Assembly (NCBI GenBank): GCA_013339895.1
Contig: JABACO010000005.1
Span: forward strand, 13,078,805-13,142,804
Direction: 5' to 3'
From: Ephydatia muelleri
Taxonomy: Eukaryota; Porifera; Demospongiae; Spongillida; Spongillidae
Length of the DNA stretch: 64,000 nt
Positions 11,316 through 23,059 of this stretch are shown here, piece after piece. How positions within the stretch are numbered: the first letter of the stretch is position 1; every line of letters starts with the position of its first letter. The notes under the pieces were generated by a model. The model did not search any database. It was not told the origin of the DNA and worked only from the letters and a program-made list of their open reading frames with translations. The translations under genes and the position numbers were made by a program.

Positions 11316-12082
11316 TTACTGCACTAGATGCCTGACCATTTCACCCAGCTCTACCACATCGGCAGAAGGCCTCCAGTGAATAACCTGGTTGACACCTGCA
11401 CAATCTATCCCCATACCAAATGCAATAGTACACACTACTATGCGAAGAGAGGCAGTTGCACAGGAGAATAATTTTACAATGCTTTCCTGAATCTCCTTTT
11501 GGGTGACACTAGTGTACATGTCCACTAGTCTGAATTTGGACATTTTATAGGCCATGCAGATATCGGCTAGTAAATTCATGCTTCAAGAGTGGAGAGAAAA
11601 CAGTCATATATTGATGCACAGACTTCACATTGCCAACAGAAGATGATAACTCGGGGCATTTTGGTTCCTTACATAACTTAGCAGCAAGTGGGGCAAACGT
11701 TTCTTCTACAATTCCTCTTTCTTTCGAATTCACCCAGTAGGACATATTGGCCTTGTCTGGGACATGGCAATGATGACAGGATCTTTCATTCCTAGAATGC
11801 AATGTATTTTCTTCCTAGTTGTGACTGTGGCGAGAGTAAAGGTGAAACAACGACAACAATGGTGCCTTCGCTGCCGCGTAAGTGGTCAAATGCAAACGGT
11901 AGAACAGCATAAATAAGGGACTTTCCACTTCCAGTAGGCAGACTAACAAAGACGTCATTCCCTTGCAAGAATTTCTTTGCAGCGTGCAATTGTTGCTCTC
12001 GAAGATCATGGTTTCCTAATCTACGGGCAGCATGCAATATTGACTCCTCTATCGGGCCTTCATCCGACAATCGCAAATGCAA
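11316..12082 (-). pseudogene. RecQ-type DEAH-box helicase, internally deleted and frameshifted
   Basis: Reading from 12082 down: LREQQLHAAKKFLQGNDVFV (Q-motif region), SLPTGSGKSLIYAVLPFAF (Walker A) and VVVVSPLL (motif Ia), then a break. After 11800: VKSVHQYMTVFSPLLKHE, then after 11579: VDMYTSVTQKEIQESIVKLF and IVVCTIAFGMGIDCAGVNQV with IHWRPS, which is the RecQ motif V-VI region. The DEAH segment (motif II) is missing and the coding region is split over three frames, so the protein is not functional. It lies antisense within element A and reads inward from its right terminus. Confidence 0.8.
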
Positions 12083-12370
12083 ATTGCGTTTGAGTATTAG
12101 TTTATATCATATACCAAGCACATTACGCACATTACGTAAATCTAAATTTAGACGTAAACTTCCGTCTTCAAAAATCAGGGACGCTGGAACAAAAATGTTC
12201 GACGATATTCCCAGACCCACCTGTCGTAGTGTTTATACTGTAAGCGATAAACACTTACGTCATGGTGGGTCTGGGTACGAGACTAGGTTTTTAGTGCGTA
12301 CAGTACAGAGGCCCAATATTCCGCTACTTATTCGCTCGCCATCACAAGATGAAGTTTATTAGCGTATGTC

Positions 12371-13428
12371 ATTACCGTAAAGTACCGCGTACAAGCCCCC
12401 CCCCCCCCCTCCGCCCCCAACGTGAGACCCTGAAAAAAAATGGCTAGTTTTTGTAACGATCGTATCTCCTGAACCATAAACGTTGCGACCTACCTTTTTC
12501 AAAGTCTTGTTGTACTACCATTCCTTTCCTGAAATAATATCCTGTTTGGAATCGCATGCACATGCCTCACGAAAAACAAGGTCTGAAAACATACCTGGTT
12601 CAGAACAGCCATATCGTTTGAACCGCTCATCTCCAAACATGGAATTTCGGTGTATGTATCGTACAAACAGCGTTCAACACATGCGGCATGTTTTTGCTCC
12701 ATTTACCTTGTAATTTCTCGCAGTAAACATTAACAACATAGTCAGTCCACATCGCTCCGCCATTTCTTATTTCCATTGACCAACCTAGGCCCCATTCCGA
12801 ACCATGTCTGCACGACATTACGCGAGATGTAAATGAAGCGGCAGTTACATTCAGAGTGCAGACAGGAGTGTACACAGATGCGAGCTATGAATAGGAAATT
12901 CAGTTTAGCAGGGCTATGAATACGATCTCATTAGCGCTCCCCCCCCCCCCCCCCCCCCCCCCCCCCCGATTTCCATTCCAAATATGTCGTGCAGACATGG
13001 TTTGGGATGGGGCCTAGGCTGGTCAATGGAAAAAAGAAATGGCGGAGCGATGTGGACTGACTACAGTATGGTGTTAATGTTTACTGCGAGACATTACAAG
13101 GTAAATGGAACAAAAACATGCCGCATGTGTTGAACGCTGTTTGTACGATATATACACCGAATTCCATGTTTGGAGATGAGCGGTTCAAACGATATGGCTG
13201 TTCTGAACCAGGTATGTTTTCAGACCTTGTTTTTCGTGAGGCATGTGCATGCGATTCCAAACAGGATATTATTTCAGGAAAGGAATGGTAGTACAACAAG
13301 ACTTTGAAAAAGGTAGGTCGCAACGTTTATGGTTCAGGAGATACGATCGTAGCCATTTTATTCAGGGTCTCACGTTGGGGGCGGAGGGGGGGGGGGGGGG
13401 GGGCTTGTACGCGGTACTTAACGGTAAT
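12371..13428. mobile_element. Foldback element with about 445-bp inverted arms
   Basis: 12371-12817 and 12985-13428 are inverted copies of each other, differing by a few substitutions and a short indel near 12440. They surround a 167-bp loop with a 29-base C run (12939-12967). The outer ends share ATTACCGTWAAGTACCGCGT, followed by a C or G run. I could not find a clear target duplication. Open frames inside are mirror images of one another on the two arms and are not convincing genes. Confidence 0.85.
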
Positions 13429-13604
13429 TGTATTTATTACTGTACTGTTGGAATGACGTCCAAACCAGTTGCATTGCTGCTTTACACACCGCATGGGACA
13501 CGAGTAATATATAATGTTTTTCAAACAGCTAGATGTATGATAAAGGCGTTACCAAAGTCCGCGCGGCTCAACTGCCGCGGAAACCTTTCTTTAGCTATTA
13601 ATGC

Positions 13605-13627
13605 ACTTATCAATGACATCCGGTACC

Positions 13628-13665
<38 letters not shown>

Positions 13666-15666
13666 CGGGCGATGCAGGGATTAGTAGGGTATTTGACCCG
13701 GCGTGCTGTGCTTAGGTAGGGGCAGTTTGACATGATAGGGGATTTGACGTTATAGCCACGCCTACTGTGGATATTGTGACTATTGCACTTGCAAATATGG
13801 CGCCAGAGAAAAGTGTTCTAGTGTGTTTGGGAGGCAATAGGAGAATCTTAGAATGTTCAAGTGCGGAGGAGGGACTGCCCATTGACCAAGTGATTAAGAC
13901 AGCATTCGGCAACGTTCTCTGCGGCGAAGTTGAGCACAGCAGTGGGGTGATCGCAAGGTTTTTGTTTGTCTCCAGGACAGAGATATACCCGACAGGAGTA
14001 TTTTGCAAGTAATACCACTGCGCAAAGTGAGCAATTTAAAGAATAAATTAATAGTCATGTTACGTATCACCATGTTTAATGCTAGACCACAGCCGCGGCC
14101 CGTGAGTTCATATTGCGCATGCATGTACATGTACATGTACATGTAGCTGTATTCTCCCAGCCCTAATAATATTCATGCAAATTCTACATCTCAGCTGATA
14201 GGCCTTTAGTTTACCCATACTGGATTATCGACCAAACAACTGGTAGATATGAAATAATCTATCTAAACACATGAGACCACATACTGAAAAGTCAAAATGT
14301 CTTCGCAGTAAACACCCTGTACATGAGGCGTATGAGTATATACTGAAGCGTGATGCATGCTATAAAACATGATAAAAAGGTTAAAATTGTACTTTTTATT
14401 CTTTAGAATAGTACATGTACAATCATTGATAAACGGCAAGATGACCTATTTAGAGAGAGGGCTACTATTTATTAAAAAAACACATCAAGACCACTAACTC
14501 GATACCAAGAATGTATAAATGCTGCCTCAGTTGAAATATGTTTGCAAAATTCAGCAGCATTAGTAAATAGAGCAGCATTAATATCTTCTGCTAGAGAGAA
14601 AATAATGAAAGAAGGATTCAGTTGTATTTGCAAAGGGGAAGAGTCGTTCAAAGCTGCCAGTAAAGCCTTGCCGTCAATTTTTAAGTAAAGAACTTCGTAC
14701 ATCACGTCTTAAATATCTTGATGATTTAATTAAAAATAATTTCATTCAAAAGCAAATTTCTTCTTGTCTCATTGTCTCAAACTATGCAGGATGTGAAAAA
14801 CGCTATTATTGAAATAAAAAAAGTTTTAAATGAGCTTGGACATGAGAAGGAATTCCATTCGTAAGGCCAGGTGCATGGTATCAACTGAAATCAGCTAATA
14901 AAGGAGTTTCAGCTAGTTGTTCAAGGCAGAAAAAAATGCAGGAGAATAGTACAGCTACCAATGATCTATCTAAAAGAGTGAAGAGGCATTCAAATTCTTG
15001 TGGAGCAGCCAGTACCCCTACAGTGGCTGTTCCAGCAATGGAGGACCTGCATGCATCCTTGCAATACTTGTGGTGTACTGGAGCACGCACGATGATGATG
15101 TGTCTGACTTTTGGGTAGCATGCGACTCATGTGATATGTGGTACTGCATGTGCCTCATGCGAGGACCTTATTGATGTACCTACATCTGAAACCTATATCT
15201 GTACTCATTGTTCTATGTGAATATTGTTTTTTGTGTGTACATTTTGGTGTTTGAAAATTGCCATAATTATATAATTTTTTTAAGGATCAGTATGAGTGCA
15301 TACAAATAAATAAAATTACAAAAAAGAGCTAGAAGGCTACCTGGGACTCAGCTTCTAGTCATATTTCTGCAGATACCGATTGATGAGTGCAAATATATCA
15401 TTCGCCTGGCCGCCGAGTATCCAAAATGCAATTCATGGACTCGTGTTTAGCTTCTTCCGCAGATTGTATGCCCGTGCTCGCGCATAGAAACCTGGATTGA
15501 ACAAAACAGAGCAATTGAAACTATACATCAAAGCCTATATAGTCAAACCCCGACCCCTTAGATAGGGAGGATTTGACAGCATAGTTTGATATGACGCAAT
15601 GTCAAATCCCGACCCTAGCCCGTACGGGGGGGGGGGGGAGGGGGGTACCGGATGTCATTGATAAGT
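13605..15666. mobile_element. About 2-kb element bounded by inverted ends with poly-C/G and GTCAAAT motifs
   Basis: The left end ACTTATCAATGACATCCGGT runs into a C run (13629-13661), then GGTACGGGC and a TTTGAC motif. The right end (about 15600-15666) is the reverse complement of this: GTCAAATCCC...GTACGG, G run, GGTACCGGATGTCATTGATA. The interior has an 81-codon open frame (13767-14012) I do not recognise and a decayed PHD-finger gene at its right side. The match fades beyond the first about 60 bases and no target duplication was found. Confidence 0.6.
15030..15222 (+). pseudogene. Decayed PHD-finger coding sequence
   Basis: Three successive frames give PCNTCGVLEHAR, then DDVSDFWVACDSCDMWYC, then EDLIDVPTSETYICTHC. 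Together they follow the C-x2-C ... W-x-x-C-x2-C-x3-YC ... C-x2-C order of a PHD zinc finger, broken by two 1-base shifts. PHD fingers are often fused to the C-terminus of pogo-like transposases in invertebrates, so this may be the tail of the element's lost transposase (inference). Confidence 0.5.
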
Positions 15667-15669
15667 ATT

Positions 15670-16190
15670 GCTGTCGTATACTGAGGCCATTTAGACTCAA
15701 TGGTTACAATGAGAGCTTTGATAGTTTTTGTTTTTGTTTTGTTTTGTTGTTGTTGTTGTTGTTGTTGTTATTCTACTTCTTCACATAGAACTGTGAACAG
15801 TTTCAAAATCAATGCTTTGAAATACCTCACTGCGGACGGAGAAGAATAGGTAGCCGTGAAGATAATAAGAGCACAAATACGAAACATATTGCTGTGCTTC
15901 TGTCATTCTACATGTACTTATTTCATCATGTCTTTGACAGAATCATTTATGTCGCGGTCTACTGAAATGATTATACATAATTTGCAATTATGATTAAGAT
16001 TGCAACTGTAATGGTCAGCCGCAATGACACTGAGCTCTTTAATGCCAGCCTGTTCTCAGCCTCCATCCCTAGTGCCTGGTTACTCCAACCTATAAGGTTG
16101 TTGATCTTTCCTTGGTAATAATAGCCAACTATAAGTATATCAGCGGTCTATTTAATCATACCTATATGTTCTGTACTGTATCCAACGTTT
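15670..16190. other. Intergenic, no gene seen
   Basis: Contains a (TTG)n run near 15735-15768 and otherwise unremarkable sequence. Confidence 0.5.
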
Positions 16191-16192
16191 TG

Positions 16193-16678
16193 GGTCTACC
16201 GCTATTGATTTGTTCTGTTCGTTAATTTTTGCTTTATCCGTTATGGAGACACAAGTGTGCAAAAAAATTGCATATTTCCCGGGCGTCACGCGCCATTAAC
16301 GTTTTACGACTGGCTTCGAGGACGTCCTCGTAATACGTTAATGGCGCGTAACGCCCTGGAAATATGCAATTTCTTTGACTTGTATCTCCATAGCGGATAA
16401 AGCAACAATTAACGAACAGAACAAATCAATAGCGGTAGGACCCTTGTATATAGGTACCTATTTAGAATCGATTTGGACACTCCTACCTGAAAATGTGGCC
16501 GTTTTGAACCCTACGGGGTATCGGACCTTGAACGTCGGTACCCCGCATGTGTAAGACACCAAAATGAATTTTCACATATAGTAATGGTGTGGTTAAGAAT
16601 AGGAACCCGATAGCGTTAATATTTCGGAAGATATATCGATTTAAATTTATGTAATAAAATCCACAAGACCCATTTTCG
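16193..16678. mobile_element. Palindromic MITE, 5'-truncated copy
   Basis: Closely matches the right two thirds of the palindromic element at 54055-54784, including the central hairpin around GGCTTCGAGGACGTCCTCG and the end ...CCATTTTCG followed by TA. The left outer arm is missing. Confidence 0.8.
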
Positions 16679-16684
16679 TATAGA

Positions 16685-19550
16685 ACGTCATAAATGTATT
16701 AAAAAGATGACGTAAGATATTTAAATATCGTGTTTACCTTTTTAATAATTCATGACGTGAACTTTGGCTCACGTGCACATGTAACATTGATTTAAATCTG
16801 GTATATTAAATAGTAAAATAACGAAAGTCTATAATACAGCGTGCTAAAGCTTCGGCGCGAGGGTGTGGCTACTGCGGTACGCCCACGCATATGTGCCTGG
16901 ATTGAAAAGTCAGTTAGTTGACAAATAAATCATGCAACGCATGCCGATAAGGACTGACCAAAATCATGTGTGCACACAATATATCTGTTATGCCTCATGG
17001 CAGTGTGCAATGTGATCTGTTCTTTTAATTTATCGTTGTCTACTTGAACCAGCTAGTAGCTCTAACCAAGGATTATTAACTATTACAATCCTTGCTCGAA
17101 CCCAGTGGGATATGCCTCATGTCATTCTCTTTGTCAGTAGCACTCGCAGCATTACTTTCAAAGTGGTTGTATGTTTCAACGCTTATACGTAAGTTCTATC
17201 AGTATGCATGAAAAAGCTCGGCGATTTTATATAGACTCTATTGCCTGGTAACCTCGGACAACGCTCAGTTACAATTTCCACGCTTTTCTTGTTCATTTCA
17301 CTAGTTACGAGCATTATACGTGCATGCATGCATTGCGATACATGCGGTTGATGCATGATCCAATTATGCTGTCATAGTGTGCATTATACAAGACAATACG
17401 GACATTACTGCACCGCTGCGGTAATGAATGCTTTGAAGTGCAGTTTACCCATATACATGTATACGCGAAACCAGCTCTCAATTGCATGCATGGTAAATGC
17501 ATGATGAAGAGATTACAACTAACTTGCTTCCCATGCAGTCTACCAATTGCACTGATGCATGGATGTGCATTCACTGTTATACATCAGCACTATATAGGCT
17601 GCATGCTTTTACTATCTGTGCGTGTGCACCTAAATTGGTGCCCGCATTCAGTATATGCATACATGCAAATGGTTGCATGCATAAGGTATATGGATACAAT
17701 GTAGAGTGCAGCAGATAGTATGCAGGCATTGTTTCCTTGCAACTAAACTGGTTATGACAATAACAAAGGTCAGGTATTGGCATCTGTTTACTACCACTAT
17801 AATCTTTCGTGCAGCTAGTATAGTCCTTCACATTTCACTGGGATAAATGTTCAGTTGATTTATGGATTTATGATCAAATACGCATGGTGAATGGATTGAT
17901 GACTCCAGGTTAAAAGTGACACTGTCAATAAACCTAATGTTCGTGCAAAGGTGATCTGCGAGTATGTATTGCATGCAGAGCGATCACGCAAGGTAATACG
18001 TTATAATTAATAGGACATTAAATAATATCGAATCGGATCAGCTTCAAAACGTTCTATAGATCTTGCAAATAAGAAAGCGGGGGAAATTAAAGGATGCACC
18101 GTACACCGAACTGACTGATCCGCCGCCATATGAACCTAATCCCTCGTATATATGCTCTGAACAGACAATTTGCATGTCTGCGACAGGAATTAATTTATCA
18201 ACGATGACCTTACTCCCACCTTACACGCCAGCTGGCGTGGTCACAAATTTCAGATAGAAAGCCGTTTATAATTAGCTGTTCTCAAATGCAGACTGCCCGC
18301 ATAAGTGACATGTTACCCAAGTTGCTGTAGCGGACCTGTGGGGTTGGACTAATTTGAACGGTTATGAAGCATAACATTAGAATCGGAGCTAGTGCCACTT
18401 CGGCGAATCGCGTCTCAGTTCTTGTATTTCGAAACCAGGGCTCCGCGAACCCCGGCCCCTTACCAAATTACTGCATGGATCCGCCCCTGCCAAGCGGGGA
18501 TGTGGCCAGTAACAGTTTGTGAACATTTTGTGAGTTAATAAACCTAACTATAATTATTTAGTAAAGCTACATGTATAGGTACATACATGTAGCCGGCCGT
18601 GTTTCTGTTATGACGACCATTTATTCAACAATGGTCAAGATGGCGGCGCCAGTAACCGAACATTGTTCAAAGGCTCCCCGAACTAGAAAAATCTATGTAA
18701 TGGAAAAAAACAAATGGCATGAAACATGTACCAATGTGCTGCAAATCATAATAAAGGGTGGCAACTCAATTTTTCGTTAAGATTTAATAAAAACCCCCCG
18801 TGGAATACAGTAATTAGGTCAGATTTTGTGTACATGTTAATGGGAAGCTATGTTTTGCTTTCCCGAACTGAAATCTATAATGTAATGGAATATATATATT
18901 TGCACAGTTTGCACTTTACAACCTTTCTACACGTAACAAATGTTTTATAACTAGTACTTGTGGTTAGTTAATAAAATTCAAGAGTAACCATTTTTCATAC
19001 ATTTAAATAGTTGTAAGGTCTAACTTTGTTTTGAATACATTAGTACTTAACAAATTCAAACCACACTACCCCTATGTACTAGCAATGGAACACATGCTAT
19101 AGGATGTCTTTTTGAACACCATCACTTTCCTGGTGACCGCTGATTTCTGCATACGATATGATTTTATCCGTTATCCGTTTTTATAAAATATTCAAGAATA
19201 CGGGCTATTATATCCCGCAGGAATATGCATTAACCCAGCCGTTCTGGTAGAAGACTCCATCGTTTTTTTCTGCAGTATGTTTTTTGCTGTGGAGAAAACC
19301 ACTAATAAAATAAAATAATAGGAACTTTCAATGTTAAGTAGTTCGATTTGCAATTTGTTAATCTCCTTGTCATTAAAAGAAACAGTGATCATCATTAAAC
19401 AAATTTATGTACTGCACAGCTGTACGAGACCATTGCTTGTGGAGAAAACCCTTTCTGCAGGTGCTCGAGCGGGTGTGAAGACTTCGTAGTTCTTAAATCT
19501 TAATGGTTTCTGCAAGAAACAATTCTTATAACATAACGTTCAGGATGCTC
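16685..19550. other. AT-rich intergenic region, no gene recognised
   Basis: Open frames are short and unrelated to anything I recognise. One at 18063-18257 contains a PPPYEP motif but has no other support. Nothing else stands out. Confidence 0.5.
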
Positions 19551-19551
19551 C

Positions 19552-19731
19552 TCCCCGCCTACCTCTGGGCGACTGTTTACTTTTAAAAGGTCGACGCCGA
19601 TGCACGGAGTTTAGGTGATGCCGCATATTGGATGTATTGTTGCCCTTTCTGGACACCCATGCGCAGCACCTGTTGCACACAACCCAGGAGGACCCGATCG
19701 CTTTTCTTTGCCACCCAAAATGTTCCCACAC
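19552..19731 (-). pseudogene. BED-type zinc finger fragment (hAT transposase relic?)
   Basis: Sixty-odd codons starting MWEHFGWQRK, then SSWVVCNRCCAWVSRKG, NNTSNMRHHLNSVHRRR. The order VW-x-HF ... C-x2-C ... L/M-x2-H-x4-H is that of a BED finger, the N-terminal DNA-binding domain of many hAT transposases. The frame stops soon afterwards and no catalytic domain follows, so it is a fragment or an isolated exon. Confidence 0.5.
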
Positions 19732-20162
19732 ATTACTCTTTTAAAAACATTTTGCGGTCGACGCCCACTATATCCTCTTTCCTACAGCGTGGTAAGACGG
19801 TTTATCAGTCGGTTCTTTTGATGCCGTCATAACCTCACAATGAATAGTTTTTAAATTCATAATTATTGAAATTAATAATGAAATACTTACAATAAATCGC
19901 GATACAATATCGCGATATTTAACTAGTATCGCGATATAGACGATATCGGCTGGAGACCATATCGCGGCAGCACTGCCTCTCGATGTATTGGAATTTCTGG
20001 ATATGATTAAAACTACACATAATGGGGATTTCAGGAGTTCTATGGTCTTGGTTTAAGTGCTATATTTATGCATTTGTATATTCAATATAGGTTACGTAGG
20101 GTTGCATTAGACTCGTGATGCCATGGTGATCTACTTGTCACATCAGGGGTACCGACCCAGGG

Positions 20163-20300
20163 TAGTATTTTATTAGTCCGGGCTATACTATTCTTGATTT
20201 ATGAATACATCAAGAATCAGTAGTATGACCCGGCCTAATAAAATACGTAGAAACAGAAAAAGATCATTGGCATCAAGGATCATTTTCTGATTCTACGTTA
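20163..20300. repeat. Two adjacent hairpins
   Basis: GTATTTTATTAGTCCGGGCT (about 20165) is matched by the inverted copy ending at 20246 with a few mismatches; a second stem, ACGTAGAAACAG...CTGATTCTACGT, spans 20244-20299. Probably small MITEs. Confidence 0.55.
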
Positions 20301-20699
20301 CTAATGTACTTCGACTAATCTTCTCTGTTTTCCGATGACTGACTCGCAATGTTTTAGCATGCAGCCGGATTTGATTGATTTAAATGCAATCTCAGATTGG
20401 TCAGCTCAATGGAAAATGAAATCAAATGCTCGATCTTAATGGCACCTAGCTCTACTCCGACATTTAAAAAAGTTGTTGGGATATCAATAATTGTATGTAA
20501 CATCTCATCTTAACCATATAACATGAGACATGCAAGCCTTTAGGCATGTTGCGAAGAGCTGTTCCACCTTCCAGTGATATCATCCTTAATTAAAGCACAC
20601 CCTGTACTTGTCATTACAGTTAGAATGCTTCTTCATGACTGATAATTCCAAAAACTATATAACACATAGCAACTTCTGAAAGCAAAACACCCCAGCTGC

Positions 20700-22941
20700 C
20701 CTGCTCCAGTAGTTCCTGTTGTCCAGTCCACAGAAACTATTACACTGCAGCCAGACTTCAACATCCTCTCTGTCCTGCAATCATTCCCTAAAGACACTGT
20801 GGCTGGTCCCTCCGGCTTACGAGTCCAACACCTGCTTGATGTGGCTAACATCCCTCTTCCCACTCCCATATGCTCATCTCTTAGGTCAGTCATCAGTATG
20901 CTTGCAGCAGGGAAGGCCCCCAGTCCAGTGTCTCGGTTCTTGGTGGGCAGAAGCCTAATTGCTCTGAACAAGAACAAGGAGTGCTGTGCACCTGACATAA
21001 GGCCTATTGCTGTGGGAGAAACCTTACGGAGGCTGGTCGGAAAATGCATGTGTGCTTTACTGAAGGTGAAGGCAGCTGATTTCTTTCAGCCTCTGCAATT
21101 TGGGGGTGGCGTGTTGTGCAGGTGCAGAAAAAGTTACCCATGGGCTGAGGATCTGTATAGAGGAGCACTGGTCTGATGATGACTTCGTGGCATTCAAGGT
21201 AGACATGAAAAATGCTTTTAATGCTGTATCTAGACAGGCAGTAGTGGAGGAATGTGCCACCTTTTCCCCCGAAATTCTGCCTTGGGTGCACATCCTCTGC
21301 TATGGCACCCTCTAGGACAAATTAGTTCAGAGTCTGGGGTTCAACAGGGGGATCCCCTGGGTCCCTTACTCTTTGCATAAACTAATTTCCAGTGTGGATG
21401 CCGATGATGAATGCATGGACCTCTTCTACCAGGCATGGTACCTCGATGAGGTGCCTTAGCTGGAACCGTCCAGCTGTGTTGCGGGCCATGCACATCATTG
21501 AAGAGATGGGACCTGCTCTGGGAGGCCATGCACATCATTGAAGAGATGGGACCTGCTCTGGGCCTTTATATCAACTTTACCAAATGTGAACACTTCAGCA
21601 GTAAAGGTAATGCCTCTTTCCCACCAGCCGTGAAGTGCTCCCTTCTACCAAACCTTGACATTCTTGGTGCTCCTGTTGGCGACTACGTACACTGTTCTAG
21701 ATTTATCGCTGACAAATGTGCTGAATCCAAGAAATTGCTCACAAGTCTGGTGGATGTGGCTGGAGTTGATCTCCAGGTGGCATTCACATTACTGTGCATG
21801 TGTGGAGGTTTTTGCAAATTGGTCCACCTAACCCGGGTCACTCCTCTTAGTTTGGCTTCAGATGCCCTAGTGTCCTTTGATGAAGATGTGAGGCAGTGTT
21901 TTGTGCTCTGCTCAGCCATTGAAGTCTCAGATACTGCCTGGAAACAGGCTCAGCTTAGTTTGAGATTCGGGGGCTTAGGCCTTCGTTCCCTCTCTTGCCA
22001 TGCCGCCGCTGCCTATTGCCTCGCTTTCCTTATCAGACCTGGGCCAATCCAACAATCACCATCTTCAGCAGGCAGTCATAGCCTATAACTCCAAGGTCTC
22101 CTCACATCATGCAATCACGGCTGAGTCTGCCCTCTCTTCTCCCACCACTCAGCAAGAGCTGCCCAGCAAGATTGATGAGGATCAAATCAAATCTTTGTTG
22201 GGAGCATCCTGCCCAGCCGACAAAGCCAGACTCCTGTCAGTTTCGGCCCCTCATTCATCTTCATGGGTGTCAGGGTCCCTTCCATGGGCTTAGGTCTACA
22301 TATGGAGTCCAATGAGTTCCAGACTGCAGTGAGGTGGTGGCTAGGTGTGGGTGTTGGTAGGACTGTGTGCCCCTTTTGCCAGGATGTGGCTCTTGATCCC
22401 CTGGGTCACCATGCTGTAACGTGCAGGCATGGGGAAGATGTGGTGATAAGGCACAATCACTTGCATGATGTCTTTGTGGACTTCTGTCGGCGAGCTCATC
22501 TGAGTGTGAGTGTGGAGAAGGGTCATGGTCTTACAAGAGATCACAGCCACACCAGACCTGCAGATGTGCTCATTGCTGGGTGGGACAAGGGCAAGCCTGC
22601 AGCTTTTGATGTCACTGTAACATCTCCTCTTTGCCCAGCCATACTAAGGGAGTCATGCAGATCATCTGGTGCAGCTTCTACGGCAGCGGAGACACGCAAG
22701 CTTCTCACCAATGGTCCCAAATGTCAGGAATTGGGGTGAACGTGCATTCCCTTAGCTGTTGAGACGTTCTGTAACTGAGGTAAGGAGGCTCACCTCACAT
22801 TCTCTAGGTTGGCATCCCACCTTGCCATCAGCTTGTCCTCTCCCAAACCTTCCATCTTGGCAGACGTTTACAGTAGGATGAACTTCACCTTGGTCAGGTC
22901 CATTGCCAGAGCCATCTTGGCAAGGGAGTTCCTGCCCTCAT
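20700..22941 (+). pseudogene. Non-LTR retrotransposon relic (RT plus restriction-like endonuclease), copy A
   Basis: Conserved RT segments appear in order but across frames: AGPSGLRVQHLLDVANIPL, DIRPIAVGETLRRLVGKC, VDMKNAFNAVSRQA (motif A), GVQQGDPLGPLLFA (motif B, about 21338-21380) and WYLDE where YxDD is expected. The tail has CPFCQDVALDPLGHHAVTC, then RHN, then RPADVLIAGWDKGKPAAFDV, which resembles the Cys/His knuckle and PD-(D/E)XK-like endonuclease of R2/NeSL-type elements. Damage: stops after motif B, the active-site D to E change, an exact 39-bp tandem duplication at about 21484-21561, and frameshifts near 22260 and 22738. An AAT-rich tail follows at 22980-23035. Confidence 0.75.
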
Positions 22942-23059
22942 GACTTGACTTTATTTGTGGGTGTATGATTATGAGTTAATGGTTGTATATGAATAATAAT
23001 AATACTACTACATAATAATAAGAATTTAACATCCTAAAAATAATTGTCCATCTGTTCCT

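Larger units (their letters stand above)
10526..12285. mobile_element. DNA transposon with long TIRs, 9-bp TSD, RecQ helicase relic and zinc-finger gene (element A)
   Basis: Begins TAGTCTCGTACCCAGACCC and ends with its reverse complement. Terminal repeats run about 140-155 bp and are nearly identical apart from a 16-base gap on the left. The exact 9-bp duplication GGTTTTTAG flanks it (10517-10525 and 12286-12294). Each terminus contains its own inner inverted repeat (CCCAGACCCACC ... GGTGGGTCTGGG), so it can fold into a hairpin. Inside, a small Cys-rich gene points inward from the left end and a RecQ-type helicase relic points inward from the right end. Long TIRs with 9-bp TSDs are known from Mutator-like and a few other superfamilies; no transposase was found, so the superfamily is open. 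Confidence 0.88.

Noticed and set aside
13243..13719. 158-codon frame ending in a poly-Pro stretch
   Set aside because: It crosses the boundary of the foldback element into a C run; composition and context argue against a gene.
18063..18257. 64-codon frame with a PPPYEP motif as a receptor tail
   Set aside because: No TM segment, splice context or paralogue supports it.
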